The translations under genes were made by a program, and so were the position numbers. DNA of 64,000 nt, taken from NCBI GenBank assembly GCA_026261815.1, contig JAMPIT010000493.1:4047501-4111500 (forward strand), written 5' to 3'. Position 1 is the stretch's first letter. Each line of letters opens with the position of its first letter. The notes beneath the pieces were generated by a model. It was not told where the DNA came from, did not search any database, and was given only the letters and a program-made list of their open reading frames with translations. Shown here piece by piece: positions 1 through 25,191 of the stretch. This DNA is from Monarcha castaneiventris obscurior. Taxonomy: Eukaryota > Chordata > Aves > Passeriformes > Monarchidae.

Positions 1-1
1 G

Positions 2-15004
<15,003 letters not shown>

Positions 15005-15345
15005 ATGGATTCAGGCACGTACTGGGGCTGGTTCCTTCAGGAGTTATCCCTTCAGAACACCTCTCCCCACGGGGACAGCAGGCTCACAGGAATGGAGCAT
15101 CTAGCATTTAGGGCTGCCTACTCTTCTCTCTTAGCTACCTGCTTCCCAACACAGCTCAGCCGTGCGAGGAAGAAACCATGGTCATGGGCCGGCCACAGAG
15201 GGGTCCCCACAGTCCCCAGGTGCTGCTCCCCAATCAGCCCAGAGAGGGGCTGATAGTGAGAACTCCACGGGCAGTAGGTTAAACGTGGCTATGCCCAGAA
15301 AGGGGGGAGAGCCAGAGCGTTTTCCAGTTGGGTCATTCTGCATGC

Positions 15346-15351
15346 AATAAA
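15346..15351 (+). terminator. EVPL: EVPL poly(A) signal
   Basis: A canonical AATAAA lies about 340 bases after the EVPL stop codon, with no competing signal between them. It predicts a short 3' UTR of about 360 bases. Confidence 0.75.
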
Positions 15352-17382
15352 CTTAGCAAGTGAGTGTCTCTGGCTGTGTTTTCTCTGCAGGCTGTGGCTG
15401 CCACATGGCTGAAGGCACAGCTACTCCTCTCCCATGCAATCCCATGCCCTGCAGCCCAATCCACAGAGGGTTTGTAGACCCTTGCTCTCCCTCATCTCCC
15501 AGCACTGAACCCCCTAAAATGTCCTTCTGCCTATGAGTCCATATTTTTAAAGATTTTGTTATATTTGTCTTTAAAACTGAAAACCAATGGGACTTTGCTT
15601 CCTGATCATTTGGACACCTCTAAAAGAGGGACTTGAACACCAAAGGGCTACAGTCCCACCCAACAGTACTGGAAAACCTGCACTTGCAATTTCTTCAGGT
15701 GAACTAAAAGGAAGTTACTCCTCTGTGTAACTTCCACCGCTCAGTCCTTCCTGACACAAGCAAGTCTCATATCCCAAATATTCCTCCCCAGTATCTACCC
15801 TATTGTGGGGCATCCCCTGAGTTTATGGGATGAGAAAAAATTACTTTCTGTTGATGATAGCTGCTCCTTCCCCTCTCCCAAAGGCTCTTTTAACTGATGC
15901 TATTCAGGAACTCCAACATACCCAAAACAATCCATGAGAGTAGAGGTTTTTTCACCCACCTTCACCCACCAGAGAAGCAGCATAGCCTCTATTTCCATAC
16001 AGCCTAGCTGGAATTTGAAGTCTGGGCTCCAGAAAGAAACTGTTCCCACTCTGGCAGGCTCAGCACACTCAGTTCCCATTACCCTCCTGCTGGCAGGTAG
16101 TCCCCAGCATGAATAATCTGTAACACCAAGTTTCCAGGTGAGGATCCTGTCCCAGCACAACCCTGGAGCAGTGCAGTTCCCAGGAATCCTCGGGTCCCAG
16201 CTCTTCAAAGCTGCTGGGAGCAGCCTCGCTGTACCTTGGCTTTGCTCCCCTCGGCTGGCTGAAAGCAGGAGGATCCATCAGCAATGGAGCTGTTGCCTTT
16301 CCTGCAGCTCAGCTCAGCCCAGCCCAGCAGGTGAGTTTGCTGCCAGCCTTCCTCACCCTGCTCTGTGGGGTGATTAATGGTTTGGGGGAATGCTCTGTAA
16401 CTATGAGACTTGGAGTCCTGGTGATTGGGCAGGCAGTTAATCAGTTTGGACAAAGTGCTCCCTAACTGTGGCAGGAGGGATTTACCTGGGGTTGGGTGAA
16501 GTTGTTAAGAGATGAAGAGGTGGCTGAACAGTTTAGTCTAGTCTGAAAAACACTCACTAAAATCTTTTTGTTTGTTACCAAGTGCCCCTTGTCTGCAGAA
16601 GGTAGCTGATGTTTTGTCCTGTTGTGTCCATAGGAAGCACCCCTCAGCCATGGGGCTTTCCCCAGAGCCTGGCTGCTTGGCAGGGTTGTGAGTTGCTCAG
16701 GAGGAGCCAGATAGGACTTTTCCTCCCTTGCCAGGCACAGGGTGATGATGCTGCACTGTGGCTTTCCCAGAGCAGTTATTTCAACAGACCTGCTGTTGAT
16801 TTCCTTTGCTGGCAGTGGAGTTGGTAAGAAATGTTTAAAGTTGTCAGTTGCTTCAATATTTGGCCTAGGTTTGCTCTAGTGTTTTATTATGTTTCTGTCC
16901 TTGGTATTTATTTTTTACTGCAGATATTTTAAAAACAAAACAAAAATGAAACTCTTCTGCGAAGAGTTTGTCTGGTACAACATGAGCATTGTTTGCATAG
17001 AGCAAACAGCAGAGCATTGACTTTACAACACTCATGCAAAGGCAGGGAAATGATTACCACAGCAGAATTCATCCATGTCTCCATGGATTCATCCACAAAA
17101 ATGTGCTTCCAAGCTGGCTGTCTCCACACAGAGGCCATAAGATGCAGGAGCACAGCTGTCAGGTTGTGCTGAAATTGGTTTTTTTGGGGATTGCTGTTAC
17201 TAGGAGAGCACGTGTGTATGTGCATGAAAAAGAGGACTGCAGAAGTTTAGCTTCCATAAATTAGATCTGTCTTTTGAGTAAATAAGTAGAACATAACTCT
17301 GAAATAGTGTGTTGGAATGTGTAATGGAAAGCAACCCCACACTGAGACATCGCTGGGCTGCAGAACCATCAGCACCTCATTC
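15352..17382. other. Intergenic DNA between EVPL and the provirus
   Basis: About 2 kb with no conserved reading frame, RNA gene or clear repeat that I can recognise. The short open frames on either strand have no family resemblance. Confidence 0.6.
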
Positions 17383-17741
17383 TGTCACTGACATTCACCG
17401 AAAACCACGTAAAATAAAACTCCTTAACACCAATGTAGTGTTAAGAAGAGGCATCATTTATTACAGGATAAGCTCCACCTAATGTGTGCACAATTCACTA
17501 CAAGTGCATTGCTTATATACAGTCACCACATGCATATTATAAGTGCCCATTACCATAAAACCCTCCCCATGCTCCCAGGTTCAGGTTTTTTTATAGCCTT
17601 GTTTCAGCTGTAGCTCCATTCCTAAGCCAGATGTTTTAGGAATTCAATATGTCCTTGCTGAGAAAGCAGCTCCTGCACAGCCTGTTTCTTTGCTAAAAGT
17701 ACAAAGACACAGCAGAAACTCAATTAACCCTTTTGGTATCA
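17383..17741 (-). repeat. 3' LTR of the provirus
   Basis: It aligns along its length with 24823-25191, sharing blocks such as AAAATAAAACTCCTTAACAC, CTTATATACAGTCACC and GAGAAAGCAGCTCCTGCA. Between the blocks there are many substitutions and small indels, and I estimate about 80% identity by eye. The edge near 17741 is uncertain by a few bases. Confidence 0.85.
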
Positions 17742-17755
17742 TTTCCCCCCTTTGA
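17742..17755 (-). other. Polypurine tract of the provirus
   Basis: On the minus strand a purine run, CAAAGGGGGGAAA, directly precedes the TGATACC start of the 3' LTR, as expected for the plus-strand primer site of a retrovirus. Confidence 0.7.
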
Positions 17756-17759
17756 AACA

Positions 17760-18430
17760 TCTCAAATTCCTTAAGGCCATTTGATAAGTGCCAACTCGAT
17801 TTCTATCTATAGTCACCTATAGTCCCACAAGATTGACTGATCATTTTGCAAACACAACCAACAGCAATGCTGATAATTATTACAAATACAATCATAGTTA
17901 TGATGGTTTCCAGTATTCCAGCCACCCTTCCTTTCAGGGACCATCACCCTATTCCTTGAAGAATTATATTGAACCAGTTAGTTTCAGGATAGCATTGCTA
18001 TCCTCAGGAACTGACCACATTTTGTGGTCTTTGGAGATCTTCTGTTACATTTGGGATGTGCACACAACTACGTTCTCTGTCCAATTTTAAATACCCACAA
18101 CCCCCTCATGCTTTGCCCAGCAGTAGAGCTAGGGCCATTCTGTTTTGTAATGTCAGATTATCATACTGAATCACCATTGACAGATATTTAGGGATAATTC
18201 CCCAAGGAATAGGTTCCCCTGCTGAATTAGGGACAGAGAGGCAGGCTGTAATGCTGGACAGATTGTGCATCTTACCAAACCCTTGGATTAAAGTCAATAT
18301 TAAACTTTCTTCAACACCTCCACCTAATTCCCATAAATATTAGTCTATACATTTCACTGCTCATTTACAGATGTCGTTGGCATTTTCAGCTGCAAGGGTC
18401 TGGTGTTTTCCACTGTCCGCTCTGAGTCAG
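17760..18430 (-). pseudogene. env remnant (transmembrane part only)
   Basis: The roughly 670 bases between the integrase C-terminus and the 3' LTR hold pieces that look like the transmembrane subunit of a gamma-type envelope: a heptad-like stretch with LQNRMALALLL (about 18135-18170), then Gly/Cys-rich residues, and further on a hydrophobic membrane-anchor-like stretch (about 17850-17900). The frame is interrupted by several stops. There is no room for a surface subunit, so most of env has been deleted. The assignment rests on position and short motifs. Confidence 0.55.
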
Positions 18431-21400
18431 GAGCCCTCTGAATTCAGGTGCAACGTATCCAGGAGTTAATTCCTTTCACTTTCACAGCTGTTCTTGTAGT
18501 CAACACAACCAGATAAGGTCCTTTCCACTGCTCCTGAAGTGGCTCAGCTTTCCAGGTCTGGATGTGTCTGTGATCCCCGGGCTGAAATGAGTGAACTGGG
18601 GTGTTTAGGGTAAGAAGTCCTGAGAAAATGACAAACCTTTTTAGTTCATTCAAGGGTTTCCCAAATGAAACTAAATATTATTCTATTTCCCAATTCCCAA
18701 TTTTTGCTCAGATCCAGGGAAAGTTGCAGCAGAATATGATCTACCAAACATCAATTCATACAGGCTCACCTTCAGGTTAGTTTGGGGCTGTACTCTTAAC
18801 TCATAGCAAGCCTGGTGGTAAAACCTGTGGCCATTTTAAGAAAGTTTCCTGACACATTTGTTAATCTGTCTCTTTAAAGTTTGATTCATTCGCTCAACCC
18901 TTCTGCTAGACCACAGTCTCCATGGAGTATGTAAACCCCAACTTACACCCAACTGCTTACTAAGTTGCTGTAACACTTCCGATATAAAATGGGGTCCCCT
19001 ATAAGATGACATCCCTTTAGGAACTCCAGACTGGGTATGATCTCTTTGAGGAGTACCTTGGTGACTTCCCTGCCCTTGTTGATGCAGCAGGGGAAACCTT
19101 CAGGCCAACAGGAAAAGGTATCCACTAATACAGGAGATACCTGCATCACTGTTGGTGTGGTAGCTCAGAAGAACCAATTAGCCAGTAATCCCTGGGAGTG
19201 TTTCCTCTTCTAGTGATCCCTGGAGATAGTCTTTTTGAATTCAAAGGATTATTTTTAAGATAAATTGGGTATTTTTCTGTAACAAACTTGACAATTTTTG
19301 TCATAGGGTCACTGGTATCTGAGTCCATGGACTTGTCACCATAGTGCTAATTCCCCAGTGGGTTTGCTGGTGTTTCTCTTTTACAATTTGCAACACCGGT
19401 TGTGATGGGACTATGATCTGGTTGTTGGGGGTTACCACCCACCCACCCTCTTTATTCTGGGCTTTTAGGTAAGTAGCTAATTTTAAAATTGCCTGACTAT
19501 ATCTAGGGCTAATCTCTGGGAGTGAAATAGCTTTCTCAGGTATTAATGCCAGGATGCCTTGTCATGCAACCTCTTGTGCAGATTTATCTGCAAGTCTGTT
19601 TCCTACATGAATATGGGAATCCCCATGCTGGTGTGCCCTGCAGTGTAGTACAAACACTTCTTTGGGTAGCTGGGTGGCATCAAGGAAGGACAATATTTCT
19701 TGTGTATATTTCATCAGAGATCCCTGAGCTGTTAACAGACCTCTTTCCTTCCATGTAGTTCCATGGGCACAAAAAGCACTAAAAGCATATTTTGACTCAG
19801 TCCAGATGTTTAGTCTTCTTCCTGCTGCCAATTCCAGGGCTCTTCACAGCGCTATGAACTCTGCCCTTTGTGCTGAGGTGTCCATGGGGCAGTGGTGCAG
19901 ATTCTACTACCTTGGTTGATGTTACTATGGCATAGCCAGTTTTTTATTTTCCATCTTGCACCAAGCTACTTCCTTCTGTAAAGAACTCTGGATCTTCACT
20001 TGGTGCATCTTGTAGGTCTGGTCAGCTTGCATAAACTTACTCAATTGTCTGTAGGCAATTGTGGGCCAGCTGCTCTTCTCCTTGCATTGGGGTGCTCAGG
20101 ACTTGGGCTGGATTTACCACTGTGGTTACTTTCAATTCCACATCTTCTTGCTCCACTAGTCTGGTATTTCAGCATGCAGCCTGGGGAAAGCCAGTGCCCC
20201 CCATTTTGGCCTAATACAGTGGTTATGGTGTGTGAAGTGTACACTACTATCTTTTGTCCCAAAGTCAATTTCCTGGCCTCTTGGATGAGGAGAACAGTCT
20301 CTGCTACAGCTTGTGGGCATCTGGGCCATCCCTGGCTGACCTTGTTCAGTTGTTTTGAAAAGTACCCCACAGGCATCTTGAAGTCACCCACCTTCTGAGC
20401 CAGAACTCCAAGGGCAAGGTGCTGTCATTCATGCACAAAAAGCTCAAAGGGCTTTGTTCAGTCTGGAAGTGCAGAAAGGCTGGTGCAGACATCAGGGCCA
20501 TCTTTAGGTTACAGAACGCAGGTTCACTCTCCGGAGCCCAAATCAAAGGTCCTTCCAGGGCCTCCTTTAAAAGCTCAATGATTTGACCAAAAGTCCATAA
20601 TTTCAAACCCACAATGTGTACCATCCAGCCATACCCAAGAATGCTGTTAAATCTTGGGCAGTTGCAGGTTGGGGTACATGGCAGACGGCCTCTTTTCTGT
20701 CTGTTCCCAATTTCCACTGTCCTGGTATTATTTCAAACCCTAGGTAGGTAACTTTCTGCCTCATTATTTGAGCTTTTTCCCCAAATACTTCGTAACCTCC
20801 TTGGCCGAAGAAATGTAGAAGTCTCATAGTCAATTCCATGCACTTTTCCTTAGTTTCTGTTGCTAGTAAGATGTCATCAACACAATGCAGGACCAACCCT
20901 TTGGGGTTCTCCTTTTTCCAGATCTCTAATACTTTTGCCAGTTGGTTCCCAAAAATTGTTGGACTATTTTTAAATCCTTGTGGTAACACAGTCCAGGTAA
21001 ACTTGAGTCTTCCCACCAGTTTGAGGATTTTCCCACTCAAAGGCAAACATGCCCTGGCTCTGCTTATCAAGAGGTATGCAAAAGAAGGCATCCTTCAAAC
21101 CTATCACTGTAAACCATTGGTGATATTCCATGAGGGGTGTTAACAGGGGATAGGGATTGGCTACAACAGGGTGGATATCCTGAACTATTTGATTGATTGC
21201 TCGTAGGTCCTTTACCAACCTGTACTTATTTGTCCCTGGATTTTTAATTTGCAAAATGGGAGTGTTATATTCTGACTCACATTCTATCAATAATCCAAAT
21301 TCCCTGAAATTTTCAATTAGACTCTCTATTCTCCTTCTAGTTTCTAATTTGAAAGGATATTGTTTCTGCCTTGATGGTTTTGATCCAGGTTTTAGGGTAA

Positions 21401-21866
21401 CGCTTACAGGCTGAGCTTGTTGGGAATGGCCTGGAGTTCTGCTGGCCCAAATCAAGGGTGTTTTACTGCATTTTCTGTTGTTTCTGGTATTCCTCCAGAA
21501 CGGTCCAGTTACAGTGTTCTCTGCAACATAAAAGTCCTTGCCTCGATGGCTTTAGTCTCAGGTACCAATAATTGCATTTCTCCATCTTTAAACCCCATCT
21601 GTGCCTTCAATTTACTTAGCAGGTCTCTTCCTAAAAGAGGAACTGGACATTCAGGCATATATAAAAATTGGTGTGTTATCCACCGTTTGCCAAATTTAAA
21701 GTTAATGGGGTTAAAGAATATTCATTTTTCCGCTTTCCCTGTTGCACCAACATTTACAATTTCTTGGCTTAATTTTCCATTATTTGTATTTAATACCGAA
21801 TAAGTAGCCCCAGTGTCTATTAAAAAGTCAATTTTCTCTTCCCCCAGCTCTATTGTAACCAGGGGT
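18430..21866 (-). pseudogene. pro-pol remnant of the provirus
   Basis: Pieces in retroviral order: an aspartic protease with LIDTGATYSV (about 21780-21810), reverse transcriptase (about 20603-21455) with the polymerase motif CVDDILLAT (about 20870-20895), RNase H (about 19560-20400, IWTESKYAF), and integrase, with a core piece at 18943-19149 (VDTFSCWPEGFP) and a C-terminal piece at 18444-18653 (WKGPYLVV). The protease frame is offset by +1 from gag and has an in-frame TGA. RT is split over two frames near 21000-21090, and RNase H and integrase carry several stops and shifts. No functional polyprotein can be made from this copy. The fragments are described as found and nothing is reconstructed. 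Confidence 0.85.
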
Positions 21867-23816
21867 TTAGCTGGGGTTTTCACCCCCAGTTCCTGTCATT
21901 CTTGATGGAGGGGTAGCTGTTACTTTCGGCCCTTTCAGGTTCTTGGGACACTCCCGTTTCCAGTGCCCAAGCCCTCTACAATAGGCGCACTGATTGGGCT
22001 GCAACCCTCCGCGGGCAGAGCCCCGCTCCGCTCTGCGATTAAATAGCGCTCTCTGCAGGGCTGCACTTAGCATTGCATCCCTACATCTTTCTCTTTTCTT
22101 TCTTTCCGTCTCCCGTTTCTTTTCTCTCTCCTCCCTTTCCATTTCCCATTTCTTTTTTCTCTCCTCCCATTCCATATCCCGTCTCTTTCCTTTCTGCTCC
22201 TTCTCCTTTTCTCTCTCCCGGATCTTGTTTTCTTCCTCTTCTCCCCTATTATTAAAAGCTATCCAGGCCACTTGTAAGAGTTTTCCCAGGTCACGAGAGT
22301 CTGCTCCCTCCAGCTTTTGTAACTTCTTTCTAATATCCGGTGCTGAGTTCCCTATGAAAATGGAAGCTAGCTGTACAGCTTCCTCTGGTTTTTCCGGATC
22401 AATATTAGTGTATCTCCTGGCAGTTGCCCTCAGGCGTTCCACAAACACAGTCGGAGTCTCGTGTGGTTCTTGTTTCACCTCGTAAAGTTTAGACCAATTG
22501 GTTGCCTTTGGCATTGCGTGCCTAAAGCCAAATAATATCCATTGTTGATATTGTCCCAGGAAAACCCTCCCCTCCTTTGTGTTAGGGTCCCAGTGGGGAT
22601 CCTGGGAGGGAAAATGCTCTTCCACAGTTCCTGGTAATGCACCTGCTGTACCTATCCTGTCCACCTCCTTCCTAGCAGTCCTGAGTACAATCTCTCTTTC
22701 TGTAGAGTCTAATAGAGTATCTAACAGAACTTGTATAATCCCCCAGTCCGGGTTCTGGGTCTTGAGAATGGTTTCAAACACTCTAGATACTCTCTCTGGA
22801 TCTTCTCTGTAGGGCCCTGCCAGTCTCATCCACGCCTCAAGATCAACTGGGGAGAAAGGGACCTTTACCACTACCAGGCTGTGAGATCCCACCCCTGGCC
22901 AGAGCTGAGCTACGGCCTCCTGCTTATCCCCCTCCTGCTTTCTCACCTCCTGCTTTCTCACCTCCTGCTCCCCTACCTCCTGCTTTCTCACCTCCTGCTC
23001 CCCTACCTCCAGCTCTCTCACCTCCTGCTCCCCTACCTCCTGCTTTCTCACCTCCTGCTCACCTACCTCCAGCTCTCTCACCTCCTGATCACCTACCTCC
23101 AGCTCTCTCACCTCCTGCTCCCCTACCTCCAGCTCTCTCACCTCTTGCTCCCCTACCTCTTGCTTTCTCACTTCTTCCTCCCCTACCTCTTGCTTTCTCA
23201 CCTCTTGCTCCCCCTGGGTTCTCCCCATCACTGGACTTGAAATTAACTCTTGCCTCCCCCCAAACTGCTCACCCCCTCCTTGTGCTTCCCCCTTATCAGA
23301 TAGAGAATCACCCAGATTCTCTATCCCCATATCTCCTGCATCTGGTGCCTCCAGCATTTCTACATAATCCTCCTCCTCCCACTGCTTATGGCATTTCAAA
23401 CAGTGGTGCCCAGTACTACAAGAGGAACAACATCGCTTTAATCTCCTATAATTTTCCCCTTCTTTTCCAAAAGCTAACATGAGAGGGTTTGACAGGGTGG
23501 GTAGGCACCCCCTTTGCAATTCCAGATGGTTTCTTAAAGAAAAGAACAGATCTATGTAAGGCATCTCATTCCACTTCTCCTCTCTTCTACAAAACAACCT
23601 CAGCTGTAACATGGTGTGATAATCTAAGGTGCCATTCTCCGGCCACTTCGCCTGATTGTCCAGTTTATACATTGGCCACCAGTAGTTACAATATTGGATT
23701 AGTCTGGATTTAAGCAGTGAGTCTCCTCCCATCTTTTCCCAGTGGTTCAATATGCATTTCAACGGAGAATCTGGGATATCAGTTCCCACTCTAGTTTTAG
23801 AACAGACCGCCCCCAT
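21867..23816 (-). CDS. Retroviral Gag, uninterrupted 649-codon frame
   Basis: Gag polyprotein of the provirus. I chose the ATG at 23816 because MGAVCSK gives an N-myristoylation glycine; the frame also opens 13 codons further up. In order: matrix-like region (residues 1-115, with WWPMY and a conserved Trp/Cys pattern), a Cys/His cluster (129-143), an acidic Glu-rich region with about nine copies of a 10-residue unit (EVRxxEVGEQ type, 22931-23215), capsid (about 340-530, including NWSKLYEVKQEPHETPTVFV), a long charged Glu/Arg/Lys helix (about 530-580), and a nucleocapsid knuckle CAYCRGLGHWKREC (about 609-622). It ends at TAA; the protease frame follows at +1. Capsid and knuckle resemble gammaretroviruses. 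The frame is open although pol and the LTRs are decayed. Whether it is expressed cannot be seen. Confidence 0.85.
   Translation of the reverse strand: MGAVCSKTRVGTDIPDSPLKCILNHWEKMGGDSLLKSRLIQYCNYWWPMYKLDNQAKWPENGTLDYHTMLQLRLFCRREEKWNEMPYIDLFFSLRNHLELQRGCLPTLSNPLMLAFGKEGENYRRLKRCCSSCSTGHHCLKCHKQWEEEDYVEMLEAPDAGDMGIENLGDSLSDKGEAQGGGEQFGGRQELISSPVMGRTQGEQEVRKQEVGEEEVRKQEVGEQEVRELEVGEQEVRELEVGDQEVRELEVGEQEVRKQEVGEQEVRELEVGEQEVRKQEVGEQEVRKQEVRKQEGDKQEAVAQLWPGVGSHSLVVVKVPFSPVDLEAWMRLAGPYREDPERVSRVFETILKTQNPDWGIIQVLLDTLLDSTEREIVLRTARKEVDRIGTAGALPGTVEEHFPSQDPHWDPNTKEGRVFLGQYQQWILFGFRHAMPKATNWSKLYEVKQEPHETPTVFVERLRATARRYTNIDPEKPEEAVQLASIFIGNSAPDIRKKLQKLEGADSRDLGKLLQVAWIAFNNRGEEEENKIREREKEKEQKGKRRDMEWEERKKKWEMEREEREKKRETERKKRERCRDAMLSAALQRALFNRRAERGSARGGLQPNQCAYCRGLGHWKRECPKNLKGPKVTATPPSRMTGTGGENPS
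22931..23215 (-). repeat. 30-bp tandem array inside gag
   Basis: About nine copies of a 30-bp unit, on the plus strand CTCCTGCTTTCTCAC followed by CTCCTGCTCCCCTAC with variants. Each unit adds ten residues of the pattern E-V-R-x-x-E-V-G-E-Q. The unit length is a multiple of three, so copy-number change keeps the gag frame. Confidence 0.9.
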
Positions 23817-24799
23817 ACTCAATAACACAAGTATATAACTGGAAAGCGAATACAACGATTACCTGGGCGCGGGGAGTCCCCGCAGCTGTTTTTGGGCTGC
23901 AGCGGAGGGGGTGACGCTGCCCAGGCGGCTGGCGCTGGAGCAGGCGAGAACCCGCCGGGCCGAGGCTGGGCTGCTGTGCTGCGGGTCGGCAGGGCTTCTT
24001 CTCTTCTCTTCCTCTCCCCGGAGCCGAGATGACGGTGGGGGAACAGCTGAGCTGCAACCGGGGGTGCCCCTGCCTGCCCGCCCGCTCCCACCCGCGCCGG
24101 GAATCCGCTGCGCACTGACACGAGAGGGCGCTTCGCGTCCGCAAATGTGATTTCAGCCGCGCACACAGAAAACAAATCAATAATCGATAGCACGCACCCC
24201 CCGACTGTTTCGAAACCCCAACAGACAGTTAAGTTTCAACACTCTTTCAGCAAACGAGCTTTATATCACAGGCGTCCCTGTGTTGATTTTACAGGCCGGC
24301 AAACTCAAATCAACACACAACCCACTCACACACACTCCCGGGGACTGAAAAGAATTCAGAGCATGTAAGGAAACTCCACCACAAAAGCAGGTATAGCAAT
24401 GCTTTGGCTCCGGTGTTATGAGCTTGTTTTTCTTCTCCTCGGCCAGCTGCAACACTGCTTTAAGTTTCCTGATCCAGGGGAGCCCCTCGGAGGGAACTCG
24501 AACCCCGTAGTCCTGGGGGACTGGAACCCCCAGTAATCCTGGGGCACTCAAAGCCCCGGACAGTGAGCTTACCCAGGGAGCTGAACCCTGTTGGATGACT
24601 TAACCCCTCACCAGTAACTGTGAGGGGATCTGTACCCCTTGTCAATAACCCCAAGATAAACAATTTAAATGATGCCTTTACTCACCCCAGGGACCTTGCC
24701 TCGAGCCCCTGACGGTCTGAGGCCGAGGTTCTCCCCGAGAGCCCCTCGGTGCCGGCTGGAGATCTGTCAGCTGCAGATCCGTCGAGGCTCAGAGGTGAG
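23817..24799 (-). other. Provirus 5' leader with hairpin row
   Basis: Untranslated leader between the primer-binding region and gag, GC-rich near gag (23860-24130). Between 24476 and 24639 it holds several short perfect stems with 7-base loops: 24515-24531, 24541-24557, 24574-24590 and 24623-24639, plus a weaker one at 24492-24506. No coding frame is supported. Its position corresponds to the packaging and dimerisation region of retroviruses. Confidence 0.6.
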
Positions 24800-24817
24800 C
24801 TCCCATCTGGGTGGCCA
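24800..24817 (-). other. Candidate primer-binding site
   Basis: Five bases inside the 5' LTR edge, the minus strand reads TGGCCACCCAGATGGGAG. It starts with TGG and sits where the tRNA primer site belongs. I cannot match it confidently to a specific tRNA 3' end, and old mutations may obscure it. Confidence 0.45.
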
Positions 24818-24822
24818 ATAAC

Positions 24823-25191
24823 TGTGACCAAAATTCACCAAAAAGCACATAAAATAAAACTCCTTAACACCAATGTGTTAAGAAGTTATCACAGGCCTGG
24901 TGCATGGGGGATAAGCTCCACCTGGCGTGCATTTGATTCACTACGAGTGTGTTCCTTATATACAGTCACCGGGTGTCTATTGTTCACTACCATAAAACCT
25001 TCCCCATGTTCCCACGTTCAGTTTTTTTCTATGATCTTGTTTTGGCTGTAGCTGCATTCCTAAGGCAGATGTCTTCCCCTTATCTTCCTTCTGTCCTTGA
25101 TGAGAAAGCAGCTCCTGCATACCCTTTTTCTTTGCTAAAAGTACACAGACACAGTAGAAATTTGATTAACCCTTTCAGTATCAGTTCCACA
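24823..25191 (-). repeat. 5' LTR of the provirus
   Basis: 369 bases bounded by TGTG and CACA. On the minus strand it reads TGTGGAACTGATACTG at its start and ends in GGTCACA. TATATAAGG (minus strand, about 24957-24965) may be the TATA box, and ATAAAA/TTTTATG elements may give the poly(A) signal. It is homologous to 17383-17741 and to the solo LTR at 51497-51873. Confidence 0.85.

Larger units (their letters stand above)
17383..25191 (-). mobile_element. Gammaretrovirus-like provirus, two LTRs, defective
   Basis: A 7.8-kb endogenous retrovirus read on the minus strand: 5' LTR 24823-25191, leader to 23817, gag 23816-21867, pro-pol remnants about 21866-18430, env remnant about 18430-17760, 3' LTR 17383-about 17741. 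The class is inferred from an MLV-like gag layout (matrix with an N-terminal MGxxxSK myristoylation site, a p30-like capsid with the ETPTVFVERL region, one CX2CX4HX4C zinc knuckle) and from the pol style. It lies between the tail-to-tail genes EVPL and CDK3, on the same strand as CDK3, about 190 bases beyond the probable CDK3 poly(A) signal. No clear target-site duplication is visible at the outer edges, which fits an old insertion. The provirus cannot encode a complete virus as it stands: pol is broken and most of env is missing. Confidence 0.9.

Noticed and set aside
22931..23215. CRISPR-like regular repeats
   Set aside because: The 30-bp units are contiguous without unique spacers and code in frame within gag, in an animal genome.
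22073..23240. Plus-strand Leu/Ser/Pro-rich frames opposite gag
   Set aside because: They are antisense to the Glu/Arg-rich parts of gag; the repeats produce long open frames on both strands.
24476..24639. tRNA genes or tRNA-derived SINE in the provirus leader
   Set aside because: Only T-arm-like hairpins are present. There are no D-arm, anticodon arm or acceptor pairings and no A-box.
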